Source of the DNA: Adiantum capillus-veneris
Taxonomy: Eukaryota; Streptophyta; Polypodiopsida; Polypodiales; Pteridaceae
DNA: 64,000 bases
Direction: 5' to 3'
NCBI GenBank assembly: GCA_014529385.2
Contig: CM043963.1
Location: 97,354,412-97,418,411, forward strand
Below, piece by piece: positions 1-10,042 of the stretch. The notes below the pieces were generated by a model. The model did not search any database and was not told where the DNA came from. It saw nothing but the letters and a program-made list of their open reading frames with translations. How positions within the stretch are numbered: position 1 is the stretch's first letter; each line of letters begins with the position of its first letter. Made by a program: the position numbers and the translations under genes.

Positions 1-1690
1 GCCGCATTTTGCGGGCCTGTCCATACGGAGCCTGCCACGTCACTGCCTGCATTTCCGGGAGTTCCCCTCGGGGAGGGTGTGTGTGTATGAGTGTACCGGC
101 TGCCACGTCACCAATTTGTGACAGTTTAAGCGTGTTTGCCAAGGCAAGAGCCTTCTGAACAGGAACCAGATTAGCTGATTGCTAATCCCCTCCCAGGTAC
201 ACACAATTCCAATGAGAAGGATTGCGAAAACAGAGAGTTTTCTCGCGTGAAAACTCATCCGATTCAAAGGGGAACTGTTCCATTGCGTGCGGGAGCACCT
301 AAGACTCGCATAGGCATGCTCGCTCTGCCCAAAACAATCCAAAACAGAGAGTTACAGCCTGCAGTGTTTTTCTGCAAGTTTAGGGTTTCGCACCTAAACT
401 GCAAGGAATTGCCAAGGGAGCCTCGGAAAGGCTTTGGGATGCGTGTACAAGGCTGTAGGCACCTAACAGTGGCAAAACAGAAAATTACAGCACGCTGAAA
501 TTGACCTGTGGCTCACCGTAAAGCTTCCAGAATGCGGGGAAAAGCGTCCTAGGTGTGTACTTTTGACCTACAGGACTTTTGCGCCATTATGCTGGCAAAA
601 TTGGGTCAAAAACCTGCGATTACAGCCATGGACAGAGCTGGACAGCTTGATGGGAGTTAGGTGAAAGTGATCGGATCGTTTCTTTGCAATAATAATAAAG
701 AAATACCGAAAGGGCGCCAGTCTTTGGGGCCAACAAGTGTCGGCGTCTGCCTGGTAGCGCTCTAGCTTCCAAATCGTGTGTGCTTGAAGTGTCAATTCCC
801 GTTACACGTTTTAATTTGTAAAGTTTCTCTATGTCCTAAAGTCTAAAGTAAAGATTCGGGTGAAAGCCAAAGTCTACCGCCCTACGGGCCGGTTTCAGTT
901 GCCATAAGTTTTGGGCTTGTGGTTCAGCATTCCTTGAGCATTGACTGATTGAAGTACTCTTCCAAACGTATATTTGTTTAAGTATGAGAGGTAAAATGTC
1001 TACAGCATTTTGTTTTTAGTCACAGACAGGGGTGATACTGATGACTGATATGATGAATTTAGTGCAGCTAGACATCTGCTAGAGACCAATGAGATCTGGA
1101 TGTGATGGCTAAATGATTCATGTCATTTATGAATGTGATCCTAGTGCATCAAGAGGTCTTGTTATATCAAAAGGTTCCAAAAGGATGAGATGGTTGAAAA
1201 TTGCTCTTTGTATATCAATAGTTCTCCATTAGATGAGATAACTAGTTTCATTGTTGGCACCTAAGTATTAAGTGTGAACTACGTGAATGTAGATCCAAAA
1301 TGCAATGTAGATTAGTATTTGTGTGGATGCATACTTTGTGAATTTAATCTCTCGTGGGGATGGTCATTGGCGTGTCTGCATGAAATGTGAGAAGTGATGT
1401 GAATCCAAAGTGAGGAGATTTAGTACCTCCAGAAATCTGTAAATGATCAGTACAGTCTAGATGTGATGGCTAAATAAGTCATAATTATCGCAGTCCATGT
1501 CTATGATGTGAATCTGTTGTTAAGCCAACTTTATTTGAAGGAAATATAATTCTGAATGAATTATTGGATTTATAAGTGAAAGGCCTTTTTCTCGCTTGAG
1601 ACATCCGAGTACAGATATTTCGAGTGCGTCATTCAGAGAAATGATGGGAGCACTGTGAATGAGAAAACCTGTAGGGCCACCAAGTACGGG
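1..1690. other. Intergenic or intronic stretch, no gene recognised
   Basis: I see no protein family, RNA gene or complete mobile element here. Open frames are short and of ordinary composition. The stretch lies downstream of the visible exons of the minus-strand thioredoxin-like gene, so it could be intron or flank of that gene. I looked for its missing C-terminal exon by eye and did not find it. The only structure noted is a short segment that recurs inverted near position 1,955. Confidence 0.5.
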
Positions 1691-2005
1691 TACTTCCGAT
1701 GTGTCACATCCGATGGGTGACCTAGAGTATCGAGAAGAAGTATTCGACCATCTGGAATGAACATCTCTTACGCATCATGGGATGGGTGACATAGAGCATC
1801 ACGAAGGAGATAGTACCTTAAGTTCGGTGAGAGAGGACTAGGTGATGGGTATTCCTAATGCGTCCCAGGCTGGGTGACAGGAGCATCAAAAAGTGAATAA
1901 TCCATAGTCATGAGGTATTCCAGACAGAACTAGGACTGTGCACAAGAAATGAGGCGAGCACTTCAAGCACACACGATTTGAGAAGCTAGAGCGCTACCAG
2001 GGAAT
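741..2005. repeat. Pair of ~45-50 bp inverted matching segments
   Basis: The segment at about 741-797, read on the minus strand, matches about 1,955-2,005 read on the plus strand over some 45 bases with one indel. The shared core includes CACTTCAAGCACACACGATT followed by an AGCTAGAGCGCTACCAGG block. Similarity does not extend past the segments on either side, so this is not a clean terminal inverted repeat of a long transposon. The segments could be two remnants of one older repeat family in opposite orientation, or arms of a degenerate foldback element. Confidence 0.5.
1705..1895 (+). repeat. Three degenerate direct repeats, core GGGTGAC..AGAG.ATC
   Basis: A core close to GATGGGTGACCTAGAGTATC appears near 1,712, 1,781 and 1,869, spaced about 69 and 89 bases apart, with divergence growing along the series. 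It lies several hundred bases upstream of a TATA box at 2,448. Repeated blocks of this kind are common in the U3 part of plant LTRs, so it may belong to the upstream part of element E0. That assignment is inference. Confidence 0.45.
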
Positions 2006-2345
2006 TGGAGAAAATGTAGTTGCTATTTGAGAAAGCGAGTTGCTTTTCGAGAAAGCAAATGCTTTTCCATAAAGGAGTACATGTTAGCATAGCATCTGTG
2101 GATGAAAATGCATCCAGGGACACCTGGGTTGTGATTGTGTAAGCATGGTTTTCAGCCTATAAATTTTTACTCTGTTTTTGGCAGGTTCATACCAATTTTA
2201 GTGTGCCCGGCTGCCCACTTAATAATTGGGCAGCCACCAATAGACAAGGCAGTAAAAACAGGGCGCCCCCTACTAGTTGATAAAACTAGCACGATCGACC
2301 CCCCTTTTTTTTTAACAAAATAAGGAAGGCGTCCCCCCCCCGCCC

Positions 2346-2346
<1 letters not shown>

Positions 2347-2398
<52 letters not shown>
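2347..2398. repeat. (TC)n microsatellite
   Basis: About 52 bases of uninterrupted TC, about 50 bases upstream of the E0 TATA box. The SLSL/ERER-type frames read through it are artefacts of the repeat. Confidence 0.95.
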
Positions 2399-2401
<3 letters not shown>

Positions 2402-2447
2402 CCTAGGCACCTCAAAATCAGCCCTATTCTTGCTAGGACACCAGTGC

Positions 2448-2457
2448 CTATAAAAGG
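2448..2457 (+). promoter_or_regulatory. TATA box of the E0 LTR
   Basis: CTATAAAAGG is a canonical plant TATA motif within a GC-richer context. It lies about 940 bases upstream of the primer-binding site, which fits a long R/U5 segment of a Ty3 LTR. Function is inferred from position only. Confidence 0.5.
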
Positions 2458-3219
2458 GGCAGCCAGTGCTTCAGTTGGGGAAGGATTGCAAGAGGAAAAA
2501 GCAAAGCGCCAAAGGTCAGCCCATGCTGCTGCAGATTTCAGCCGCCAAGATGAAGTTGTCGATGACCCCTATGGCCATTGGCTGCCCCATGTGCACCAGA
2601 CATCGCCAAGACCAAGTAGGCGAGTTCCATCACGAAGAAGTGCCTACGGAGATTGTTTCCATAGCAGCAAGCTGTTGTTTTTCTCTGTTTTCAGCCCATA
2701 GTTGTTGTAAACAAGGTTATTTACAAGAAGAAACCCGAGAACACACCTCTTTTGTGTTGGATTCGAAGAGAAGGTTCTCTGCTTCTGGGGAGTTGTTTTC
2801 CAAGAACCGAGTCACGATCCAAGTTTTGAGTCTTCGCAGGTGATGTTTTTCATGTTTTGATCTCTAAGTGTTTGTTTGCAGGTGCACCTCTTCTTCACGG
2901 GGAAGTAGGAGCAAAGGACGGCATGAGCCTCTGCAGGAGAAAAGCGCTCTGATAACTAGAGCCAGATCAAGTCGGAAAAGAGTTAAATGAATGCCATGCC
3001 TTAAGTCTAGAAGGTGAGTTCCAGAGGCGAGAACCTCAGTTCTCGAAAATTCTAAGTAAGGAACAAAAGTTCCTAGGAATAGGGTTTTGCCCTGGGAATA
3101 GGAAGTTGAGGCTTCAGAGCACCATTGAGTCTAATCTAGAACAGTGTGGTAATACGTTCAGTTCAAGTGCCTGTATAAAGACTAGAAGGGACCAGACCAT
3201 CTTCTGGTCTAAGTACTAC

Positions 3220-3330
<111 letters not shown>

Positions 3331-3393
3331 ATTGGCTTCAGTATTGAGTGATAAATTCTATTTATCAGAGTATATTTAATATTGTTATGTGAA

Positions 3394-3409
3394 TTGTATC
3401 AAAGCATGG
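3394..3409 (+). other. Degenerate tRNA-Met primer-binding site of E0
   Basis: TTGTATCAAAGCATGG differs at two positions from the plant initiator-tRNA-Met primer site TGGTATCAGAGCATGG. It follows a TGTGA end and precedes a leader and gag region, the order expected for a 5' LTR, primer site and gag. Confidence 0.6.
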
Positions 3410-3689
3410 TCTCCTCTCTTTCTCTGTAAAGGAGAACGACTCTGGGAAGATATGGGAAGAAGCCATGACAAGTCAAGAGAGAAGCAAGCAAGCGGAACTT
3501 CAAGACTGCTCGCGTAGTTGGAAAATTTCTTCTCTCTGCAAGAAGTCGACAAGACATGGGATTCTCTGAGAAGGCGGCACAAGCGATATGCTCAAGAACC
3601 TACAGAATCCGAGGAGTGGAATGCTTGAGATCCTTCAGAACTCAAAAGTGGGCCAAATTCTTCTGTTTCAACTCAAAGAGATTTGAAAG
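3410..3689 (+). other. Leader of E0
   Basis: This lies between the primer site and the recognisable gag region. It holds scattered short frames but nothing that I can assign to a protein family. Confidence 0.5.
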
Positions 3690-4528
3690 AACTTTCCCTA
3701 TCATCCACAGTTTCACCTCGCTCCTCTTTCAGAATACCCTTGAACATCCAGTCTAGAACCATAGCCAAGAAATCCAGTCATTTCGGGAAGGATATAAAGG
3801 TCTCTCGACCTGAGAACACTCCAGTCAAGTTTAATACTTTTGATGAACGCAAAGATGTCCCGCAAGCTACCTCTTTCATTCGACAGTTTAAAGTTGCCTT
3901 TGCAAACGGCAATTTCTCAAAAGAGTTGAAGATGAATGTGACCAAGCATCTCAGAGGGACTGCGAGTACTTAATGGTATACCAAAGCTCTACAAGGAACT
4001 CAAGAAAAGACCAAGATTCAATTCAAGGCTGGGTTTTCCGAGATATTTTTTCCTCTACACTTTGAAGAAGGCATCAAAAAAGATTGGGATCGTGGTCTCA
4101 AAAGGAGCACAAGCGAGTCACGGATTACGTGAACACGTATTGGTTCACTCTTTCAAAGGTGGCTCCATTCTTGAAGCTCTCTAAGATGAAGAAGTTCGAC
4201 GAAGGACTCTTACTCAAGCTTCGCAGAAACATGCAGGTATATCCACAAGATACTTTGCAACAACAGCACATGGTGGAGTCAGCGGATGCAAGCTAAAAGT
4301 GTACAATTCCATGTACAATGAATGTAATCCATAGTGGGATGGGTCATTAAACAAGGAAACAATAAATTTTTAAACCATAAATGAATTCAGAAACGCACTC
4401 ACAAATTCCAACAAAAACATTATCTTGTGATGAAAGCACACTTGCTGTTTCCAGCTAAGTTGAGACCAATCACCTCAGAAATCAATAAGGACAAGACACA
4501 GATTTTTGAAAGCTTTAGAACCACATAC

Positions 4529-5783
4529 TTGTATTGCTGCTCAACTTTGTAGACATCAGGAGCCATCTCTTTGCAAACCTCGCACCAATCAGCATAAAAT
4601 TCAAGTACAGTAGGCCTGCCATTTGAAAGAGCCTGCATATGAACCATGTGTTAGAAAACCCACCCTCCCAAGTGCACCGAGAAGGGTCAGCAAAAACAAT
4701 ACCTCTTCGTATGGTAAAGCAGCCACTGCAAGCTCACCCAATGTTGCCCCTGAAAGTCCTCCTCTTGTAGCAAGAAACAAACCAACTGCAGCACAAGCAG
4801 AAGCTAAAGCAATGAGTCTATTTGTAGTCTTTGTTGGGGCCTCCAATGAACTGACAACATTTTTTGGCTCTGTGTCGTTTGTATTACAGCAGTCCTCAGC
4901 CACCTTTAATAACGCTTCATCTGCATTTAACTCCTACATCCAAAATTCTGGAGAAGGTCATCCATACAGTACCGCAAAGGCGGGAATGTTGACAAAAAAC
5001 TGCAACATACAATTGGAGCATGAAATCCAACACCACATCATCTCGTTTATGCATGCTTCCATTGTACGTGTATAAGCTCTCATGCAATTTCGATTTTCAG
5101 CATGTACCAGATGTAACCAATGCAACAACTTATGGTTATGCATGGAACACATGCAGCATGTTTTATGCATTTTGCTCTTAACTGCGCCGGCTAGCCTGAG
5201 CATTGTACATAATCACAGCAAGCAAATTTCTTCCTTCTTGTGTATGTTTCATCAGTTTTCTAGTAGTAAGTAAACTTTAAAAGTAGAACATCCTCTACAA
5301 TTCTGAAAAATTTATCAACAATATTATCATTTCTTTGCAACCAAGTAGGAGATACCTATTTCTTTGCGACCAAGATGGAACTGTTACATAGCACGGAGAG
5401 CATATGTGCATATTCAGATTTTTGCTACACTGGCAAGAAACAAATTTCTATAATTTCCAACAAATTTCATGAAAACCATGTAAGCCTTCACTCGCAAGAT
5501 GATAAACGAAATACATGTATATCATCAAGCTGCAAATTCAAGAAACACGAGAGAAAGGAACAAGACAACTCACAGATTGGGAGGTTGTTTCTTTTTCAGC
5601 AGGGCCCAACTCGCACCTGCAAGTTGAGGTGCGTGAAGAAGCTTTCCATAGCTGCGCGGGAGTAACTTTCCTGAGGGGTAAGGGAAAATGGGTGCTTGCT
5701 CTGCAGCTCAAGTGGCTAGAAGTGCTGAGAGAGTCCGGCAAAAAACACAGAAACCGCTTCGTTTGCAAGAGTGTGTGCGCCAT
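4529..5783 (-). CDS. HCF164: HCF164-type thylakoid thioredoxin-like protein, three exons seen, C-terminal exon(s) not found
   Basis: Exons on the minus strand are 5783-5574 (70 codons from ATG), 4933-4703 (77 codons) and 4632-4529 (34 codons plus 2 nt). All introns are GT-AG; the first two (640 and 70 nt) are phase 0 and the third donor is GTATGT. Exon 1 is Ser/Thr/Arg-rich like a chloroplast transit peptide. Exon 2 has an acidic, Cys-containing stretch and a hydrophobic segment at about residues 110-125, then LPYEE. Exon 3 holds [19 protein letters not shown] with the CXXC pair at residues 164 and 167. This matches land-plant HCF164, a thylakoid-anchored protein known to pass reductant to the lumen and to be needed for cytochrome b6f assembly. 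Arabidopsis HCF164 is about 260 residues; the rest of the fold is absent down to position 1, so the gene either has a very long third intron or is truncated. The family match is strong; completeness is unknown. Confidence 0.88.
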
Positions 5784-5998
5784 TCTACCTCCTCCTCAAC
5801 TAAGTGGCACATGCCACGTAATCACCCATGAACTGGAGAGACTTTCTATATCTACACTTTATTCTATATTATATTATTAATTTAAATTTTATTTTATTAT
5901 CTATACTACTCTATTACGACAGAGCGGATTCAAACAAGCCACATGGCTTCTATACTACTCTATTACGGGGGAGCGGATTCAGGCATGCCACGTGGCTT
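5784..5998 (-). promoter_or_regulatory. Upstream region of the HCF164-type gene, with ACGT-core motifs
   Basis: Just upstream of the start codon, read on the minus strand, is a purine-rich GAGGAGGAGGTAG leader. A GCCACGT motif lies at 5813-5819, an AT-rich segment at about 5850-5905 could hold the TATA region, and a perfect palindromic G-box CCACGTGG lies at 5988-5995, about 205 bases upstream of the ATG. G-boxes are well-known binding sites of bZIP and bHLH/PIF factors in light-responsive plant promoters. Use in this gene is inference. Confidence 0.45.
5900..5997. repeat. Two tandem copies of a 49-bp unit
   Basis: Units 5900-5948 and 5949-5997 both start TCTATACTACTCTATTACG and end near GCCACRTGGCT. 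They differ at a few positions. Only the second carries a perfect CCACGTGG; the first reads CCACATGG. Confidence 0.85.
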
Positions 5999-6428
5999 AA
6001 AATGCAGTTGGTACCTTTCTGCACGATCCAGCTTGAGGAGTCGAGAGGATTCTGAAGAAGCCTTCAGAGTCTGGGTGGAAGGCGAAGAGGCACCACCTCT
6101 TGCACGCGAGCGATCGAGTGGCTCTTCCATACAATTATCAGTATACATTTTCTTGGGTCAATTTACACATACGCTACACTTCAGGAATCTAGTTTTTGTT
6201 GAAGAAAACCTCCAGGCTCAAGTCAAAGCAATTCATCTAAGAAATTTTTGGGATAAACACATGGTAGAATTTCCACGTGGTCAATGAAGCGGAGGTGGTG
6301 GTGCAACGTGAGGATGTTGGAAGGGTGTTGGGGCCAGCTTGGAGGAAGGCAAATAGGTGTTCATAACGGCAGCGGCTTGGAGAAAGGCGAACAAGCAGTA
6401 GAGAGCGTGGTCCAAGTGGGGGAGTGGG

Positions 6429-6469
<41 letters not shown>

Positions 6470-6543
6470 CCTGCTATGGCAAGCTGTTGTTGATAGGCGA
6501 CCGAGTACTGCGTGGTCCAAGTGGGAGAGTAGGGACATGTCAC

Positions 6544-6585
<42 letters not shown>

Positions 6586-6639
6586 CCGTTGCTACTACGC
6601 TATGGTGAGTTTCTATTGATCACGGAGAGATCGACTTAT
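5998..6639. other. Spacer with a duplicated GA-repeat block, no gene seen
   Basis: No gene is recognised. Inside it, a block of about 115 bases occurs twice (about 6,370-6,480 and 6,485-6,600). Each copy has a CGTGGTCCAAGTGGG-like start, then a GA microsatellite (6431-6467 and 6546-6582), then a CTATGG tail. This looks like a local tandem duplication around an unstable GA tract. It is the last host-like sequence before the retrotransposon nest. Confidence 0.6.
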
Positions 6640-7321
6640 AATGGAAATGGGCTATGAACTTTGAGAATAACGGAATTAAGAGAATAATAGTGAGCATTTT
6701 TGTGAGCTTACTTTAAGAACATAGAGGGTGAACTTAATTGATGGTAGCAACATAAACACAGTACTTAATTAACTTGGCATGAACAATACTTTTGCAAGAG
6801 AGAGAGTATTAGAGAACATAACAACAGTTGAGGACTCTATTTACTTGGATCCGGTCCTCCCTCCAAAAGGCTTTTGTATTATAGATTCTCCCATCAAGAG
6901 AGACTTGGTACAATACAATCTTTGTGTTCCTTGTGACCTTGGTGATGCTATGAAGATGGAAAGTTTCATGCATCACGAGCATAACATAAACTTTGCAAAA
7001 AGCATTAACTATCCCAAGCCTCAATCCCAAGGCCTCAAACACCTTTGAAGGTGGAGAGAGCTAGCGGGGAATGAGGGTAGAGAAGAGGAAGAAGAATCGT
7101 TCATAGGAGAAAGAAATAGTTCCTCACTTATCATCACTCCTCTTGCTTAGCATAGCATAATAGCATAGTAATGAATTTGAAGAAGATAGCAAGCTTAAGT
7201 ATTGAAGCGTGGCTCTTGGCTGGATTTGCATTCCATAGCCAAAAGTGTTGGTTTACGCTCTCAACTTCTCAACAAGCTTGGAGAAGGAGATGCAGCTCTT
7301 GCACTTTGCACTTCACACAAT

Positions 7322-7323
<2 letters not shown>

Positions 7324-7381
<58 letters not shown>

Positions 7382-7382
7382 G
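7324..7382. repeat. (GT)n(GA)n microsatellite inside the A1 LTR
   Basis: About 38 bases of GT run into about 22 bases of GA. The related LTRs have GT tracts at 36642-36664 and 41281-41319 and a GA tract at 42928-42952 at the matching place, so the tract is an old LTR component that changes length and phase between copies. Confidence 0.9.
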
Positions 7383-8022
7383 TAAACCCCCCTCTCATGC
7401 TTGGTCCACCCCCCTCTCTCTCTCCCTCCCTCTCTCTTGTATTATTTACTTATATCATTTGGACATGTATCCTCTTTTTCCTCTTTGAGAGAAAGAACTT
7501 AATTATTTATTTTTATGCATCTAAATTCTCATTGGACCCCTTTAAAGCCTATCCAATAGGATTCAAGCATATCATGAGGGCCACATGTGGAAAAACTTGA
7601 CATGTGTCTTTTATACTTCTTAAGATATCATGTTTGAATTGAACACTTCAAGCACCTAGTCAATTAAGCATGGAAACCGTTTATGCCTCTTGAGAGATCA
7701 TTTTTGAATTGAACACTTCAAGCACCTTAGTCATTTAAGCATGAAAAATACCTCAAGCTTGGGCAAGGTTTCCACAAACACCTTAAGCACCTTAGCACCT
7801 CATGCTTGGGTAGGATTCCCACCTCAAGGTCAACCCTACTTTTTAACACTAACTTTTGGAGGTCTTTAATGAAGCCAATCCTAAGGTCTTTTAAGCTCCA
7901 TTAGATGCATGTTACTCTTTGATAGACTACCTCCTTTTGGGGGGATATTTTTAGGCGATTTGTTTTCCACGAGCGCTTTTTGAAATCGGACGAGCAGATT
8001 CTTGGTTTTTTTTTTTTAATCT

Positions 8023-8041
8023 TCTCTCTCTCTCTCTCTCT

Positions 8042-8073
<32 letters not shown>

Positions 8074-8217
8074 AATTCTCCTCTTCAACTCCCACACTCT
8101 CACTTTTCTCCCTTCCCTCTCCCTCTCCCCTCCCTGACTCCCACACTCTCTCTTCTCTCTCTAATTCTTATTCTCTTTCTCTCTCTAACTCTCTCTACTT
8201 TCTCTCTCTAACTCTCT

Positions 8218-8253
<36 letters not shown>

Positions 8254-8313
8254 TCTTCTCTCCCGCCCTCTTTCTCTTCTTCTTCTCTTCCCCTCTCTCT
8301 AACTCTTTCTCTT
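8023..8313. repeat. CT-rich low-complexity block inside the A1 LTR
   Basis: About 290 bases of almost pure pyrimidine, made of several CT runs broken by CCTTC and AATTCT words. The A2 LTRs lack an equivalent expansion. Confidence 0.85.
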
Positions 8314-8627
8314 TGCTCCATTACATGCACGTTGCTCTTTGATAGACTACCTCCTTTTGGACCCCTATTGAGATGTAACCATCTCTCTCCTTGGTCCCTT
8401 GCTGTGGTAAATCTAGAAGCACATATTGCACATTGCTCTTTGGTAGACCATCTCCTTTTGGACCCCTATTGAGATGCAACTATTTCTCCTTTTGGTCCCC
8501 TGTTGTGATAGGTTTAGAAGCACATATCTATATCCTAACTCTTGTTGCCTTTTTATCTTCCCATATTAAATGATCAATTTAATATGAGAAAATTATTTGG
8601 TAAAGTTAGATATTATATTTTATGACA

Positions 8628-8819
8628 TTACCTCTCTCTTGAAATCATAGTCGTCCTCGACTATGAGGTAGAGAAGATAAAGCCTAGTCATTAGTCCATA
8701 TTTCTTAGCGGATAGATGATCCCTTTTTACCCTATGACATCATTCCAGAATGGATGACTAATCCATTTGGTGCTCGAGAAACTTAGCTGCCGCAAGCATG
8801 TATGCTCTTTAGTCCATAT
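8628..8819 (-). other. A1 polypurine tract and part of its 3' non-coding region
   Basis: Read on the minus strand, CAAGAGAGAGGTAA directly precedes the LTR start TGTCATAA, the position of a plus-strand priming polypurine tract. The rest of this non-coding tail continues at 19838 on the other side of C1. Confidence 0.7.
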
Positions 8820-9011
8820 TGTTGGGATATAAAGCCCAATGTGGTCGCCCAGGTAAGTGGGCGGGCCGCCAGGTATGTACACATATTCTTTTGTAAAAAC
8901 CTAATAAGAACTCACTATGCTCTACACATTACAGTAGAGCAAGTTCACCATATCGTCGTGCTCTTCTTCTCGCACTCTCTCTCGCGTCGCACTTCCGCTC
9001 CTACTCCTTCA
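8820..9011 (+). repeat. 5' LTR of C1
   Basis: 192 bases, TGTTGGGATATAAAGCC to CTCCTTCA, about 96% identical to 19647-19837. A compact LTR with a pyrimidine-rich 3' part. Confidence 0.92.
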
Positions 9012-9013
9012 AC

Positions 9014-9025
9014 TGGTATCAGAGC
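9014..9025 (+). other. tRNA-Met primer-binding site of C1
   Basis: TGGTATCAGAGC, the exact plant initiator-tRNA-Met primer site, starts 2 bases after the 5' LTR. Confidence 0.9.
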
Positions 9026-10042
9026 TCAGATCGAGGCTCGAGGCAGCATTGCAAGAAGCTAGAGTCACCTGCTCAGATTGGAGTGAGATTTGACAGGCGA
9101 AGACACGGCCCCAAATTTCATTCTGAGGTCATCTCAGCCATCGTTCGGCTTCGACAAAGTTCTACGTAGGCCATTTTCAACTACGTGGTCTCGGCGGGTG
9201 CAGATCCAACTCTGCAAATTTGGGGTTTCAGCCTACGACTTCAAGTGCTGAGGATATTTGCACTTCCAGAGTGCCGATTTGTGGCTGTCTACACAACAAA
9301 GGACGGCTCACAGTTCTTGGAGGCGTCACATACGACACGGGCGCACCTACACACAGACTGTAGGTGACATCCACTAGTTCATCAGGTAGCTTGTGTTTGC
9401 TGCTTGATATTCCAGATTTCATCCTGACATTGCAGGTACTTCCACATGTATTGTCAAAGATGATGTATGTCTGTTGAGGGTTTGCTGGCTGTGAGTCACG
9501 CAGCAAACAACCGCCGCAGCGGTTACAGCATACAGTGAGAAATTTGTGGATGTATGACTTTGTGGGAAGTCTATGTACTATCAGATTTACTGCAGCCTTT
9601 GCTGAGGGTCGAGTGAGGTTTTATTGAGCTGGGGGATTCTCGAATGTTGAGATCCTTTCGGTGATACAGGTCTTGGAGCGATCCCTCGAGCACCCTTAGA
9701 TAGGCAGCTAGGATGTATTGACTGTGAGTTAGACAGTTGGGATTGCATCTTTGCTTTACTGCCGTTGAGGCATTGTCGCAGTCTATGCTTACAGGACAGT
9801 GAGAGACAGTACAGGTGAAGGACAGGTTTACCCACGGCTTACAGTGTTAGAGAGACAGTGGTTTTTTGAGCTGTTTTTTTAGTACACCAGAGCCATTTTA
9901 CAAAGGAGACTCTGCCGAAATTTTTGCAGAATCTGAAGCTTTCTTGGTTCATTTGACAGGTTGATATTGGTTCAGAGGTCAGTTTACAGGGGAAACTCTG
10001 CCTAATTTTTCCCAGGAAAGTAAACTATTGTGAAGCGTAGTT
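9026..10042 (+). other. Leader of C1
   Basis: About 1 kb between primer site and gag. It contains only short frames without recognisable domains. A long leader is usual in plant copia elements. Confidence 0.7.

Larger units (their letters stand above)
6640..8627 (-). repeat. 3' LTR of A1
   Basis: About 1.99 kb. It is the same LTR family as 36024-37750, 40594-42431 and 42487-43680. The LTR begins (minus strand) TGTCATAAAATATAATATC directly after a purine tract. It contains a GT/GA microsatellite at about 7324-7382 and a CT-rich block at about 8023-8313. It is closer to the 42487-43680 copy than to the other two, as expected for the two ends of one element. Confidence 0.85.

Noticed and set aside
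247-795. Small frames at 247-498 (+), 40-342 (-) and 568-795 (-)
   Set aside because: No family resemblance, no splice or start context that stands out; chance frames are expected at this length.
4420-4528. Extension of the thioredoxin-like frame past QQYK to a stop
   Set aside because: A strong GTATGT donor lies at the end of the conserved sequence, and the residues beyond it ([12 protein letters not shown]) have no likeness to HCF164. This is intron read-through.
4623-5075. 150-codon plus-strand frame over the HCF164 exon
   Set aside because: It is the antisense shadow of exon 2 and its flanking intron; the minus-strand reading has the conserved motifs and splice sites.
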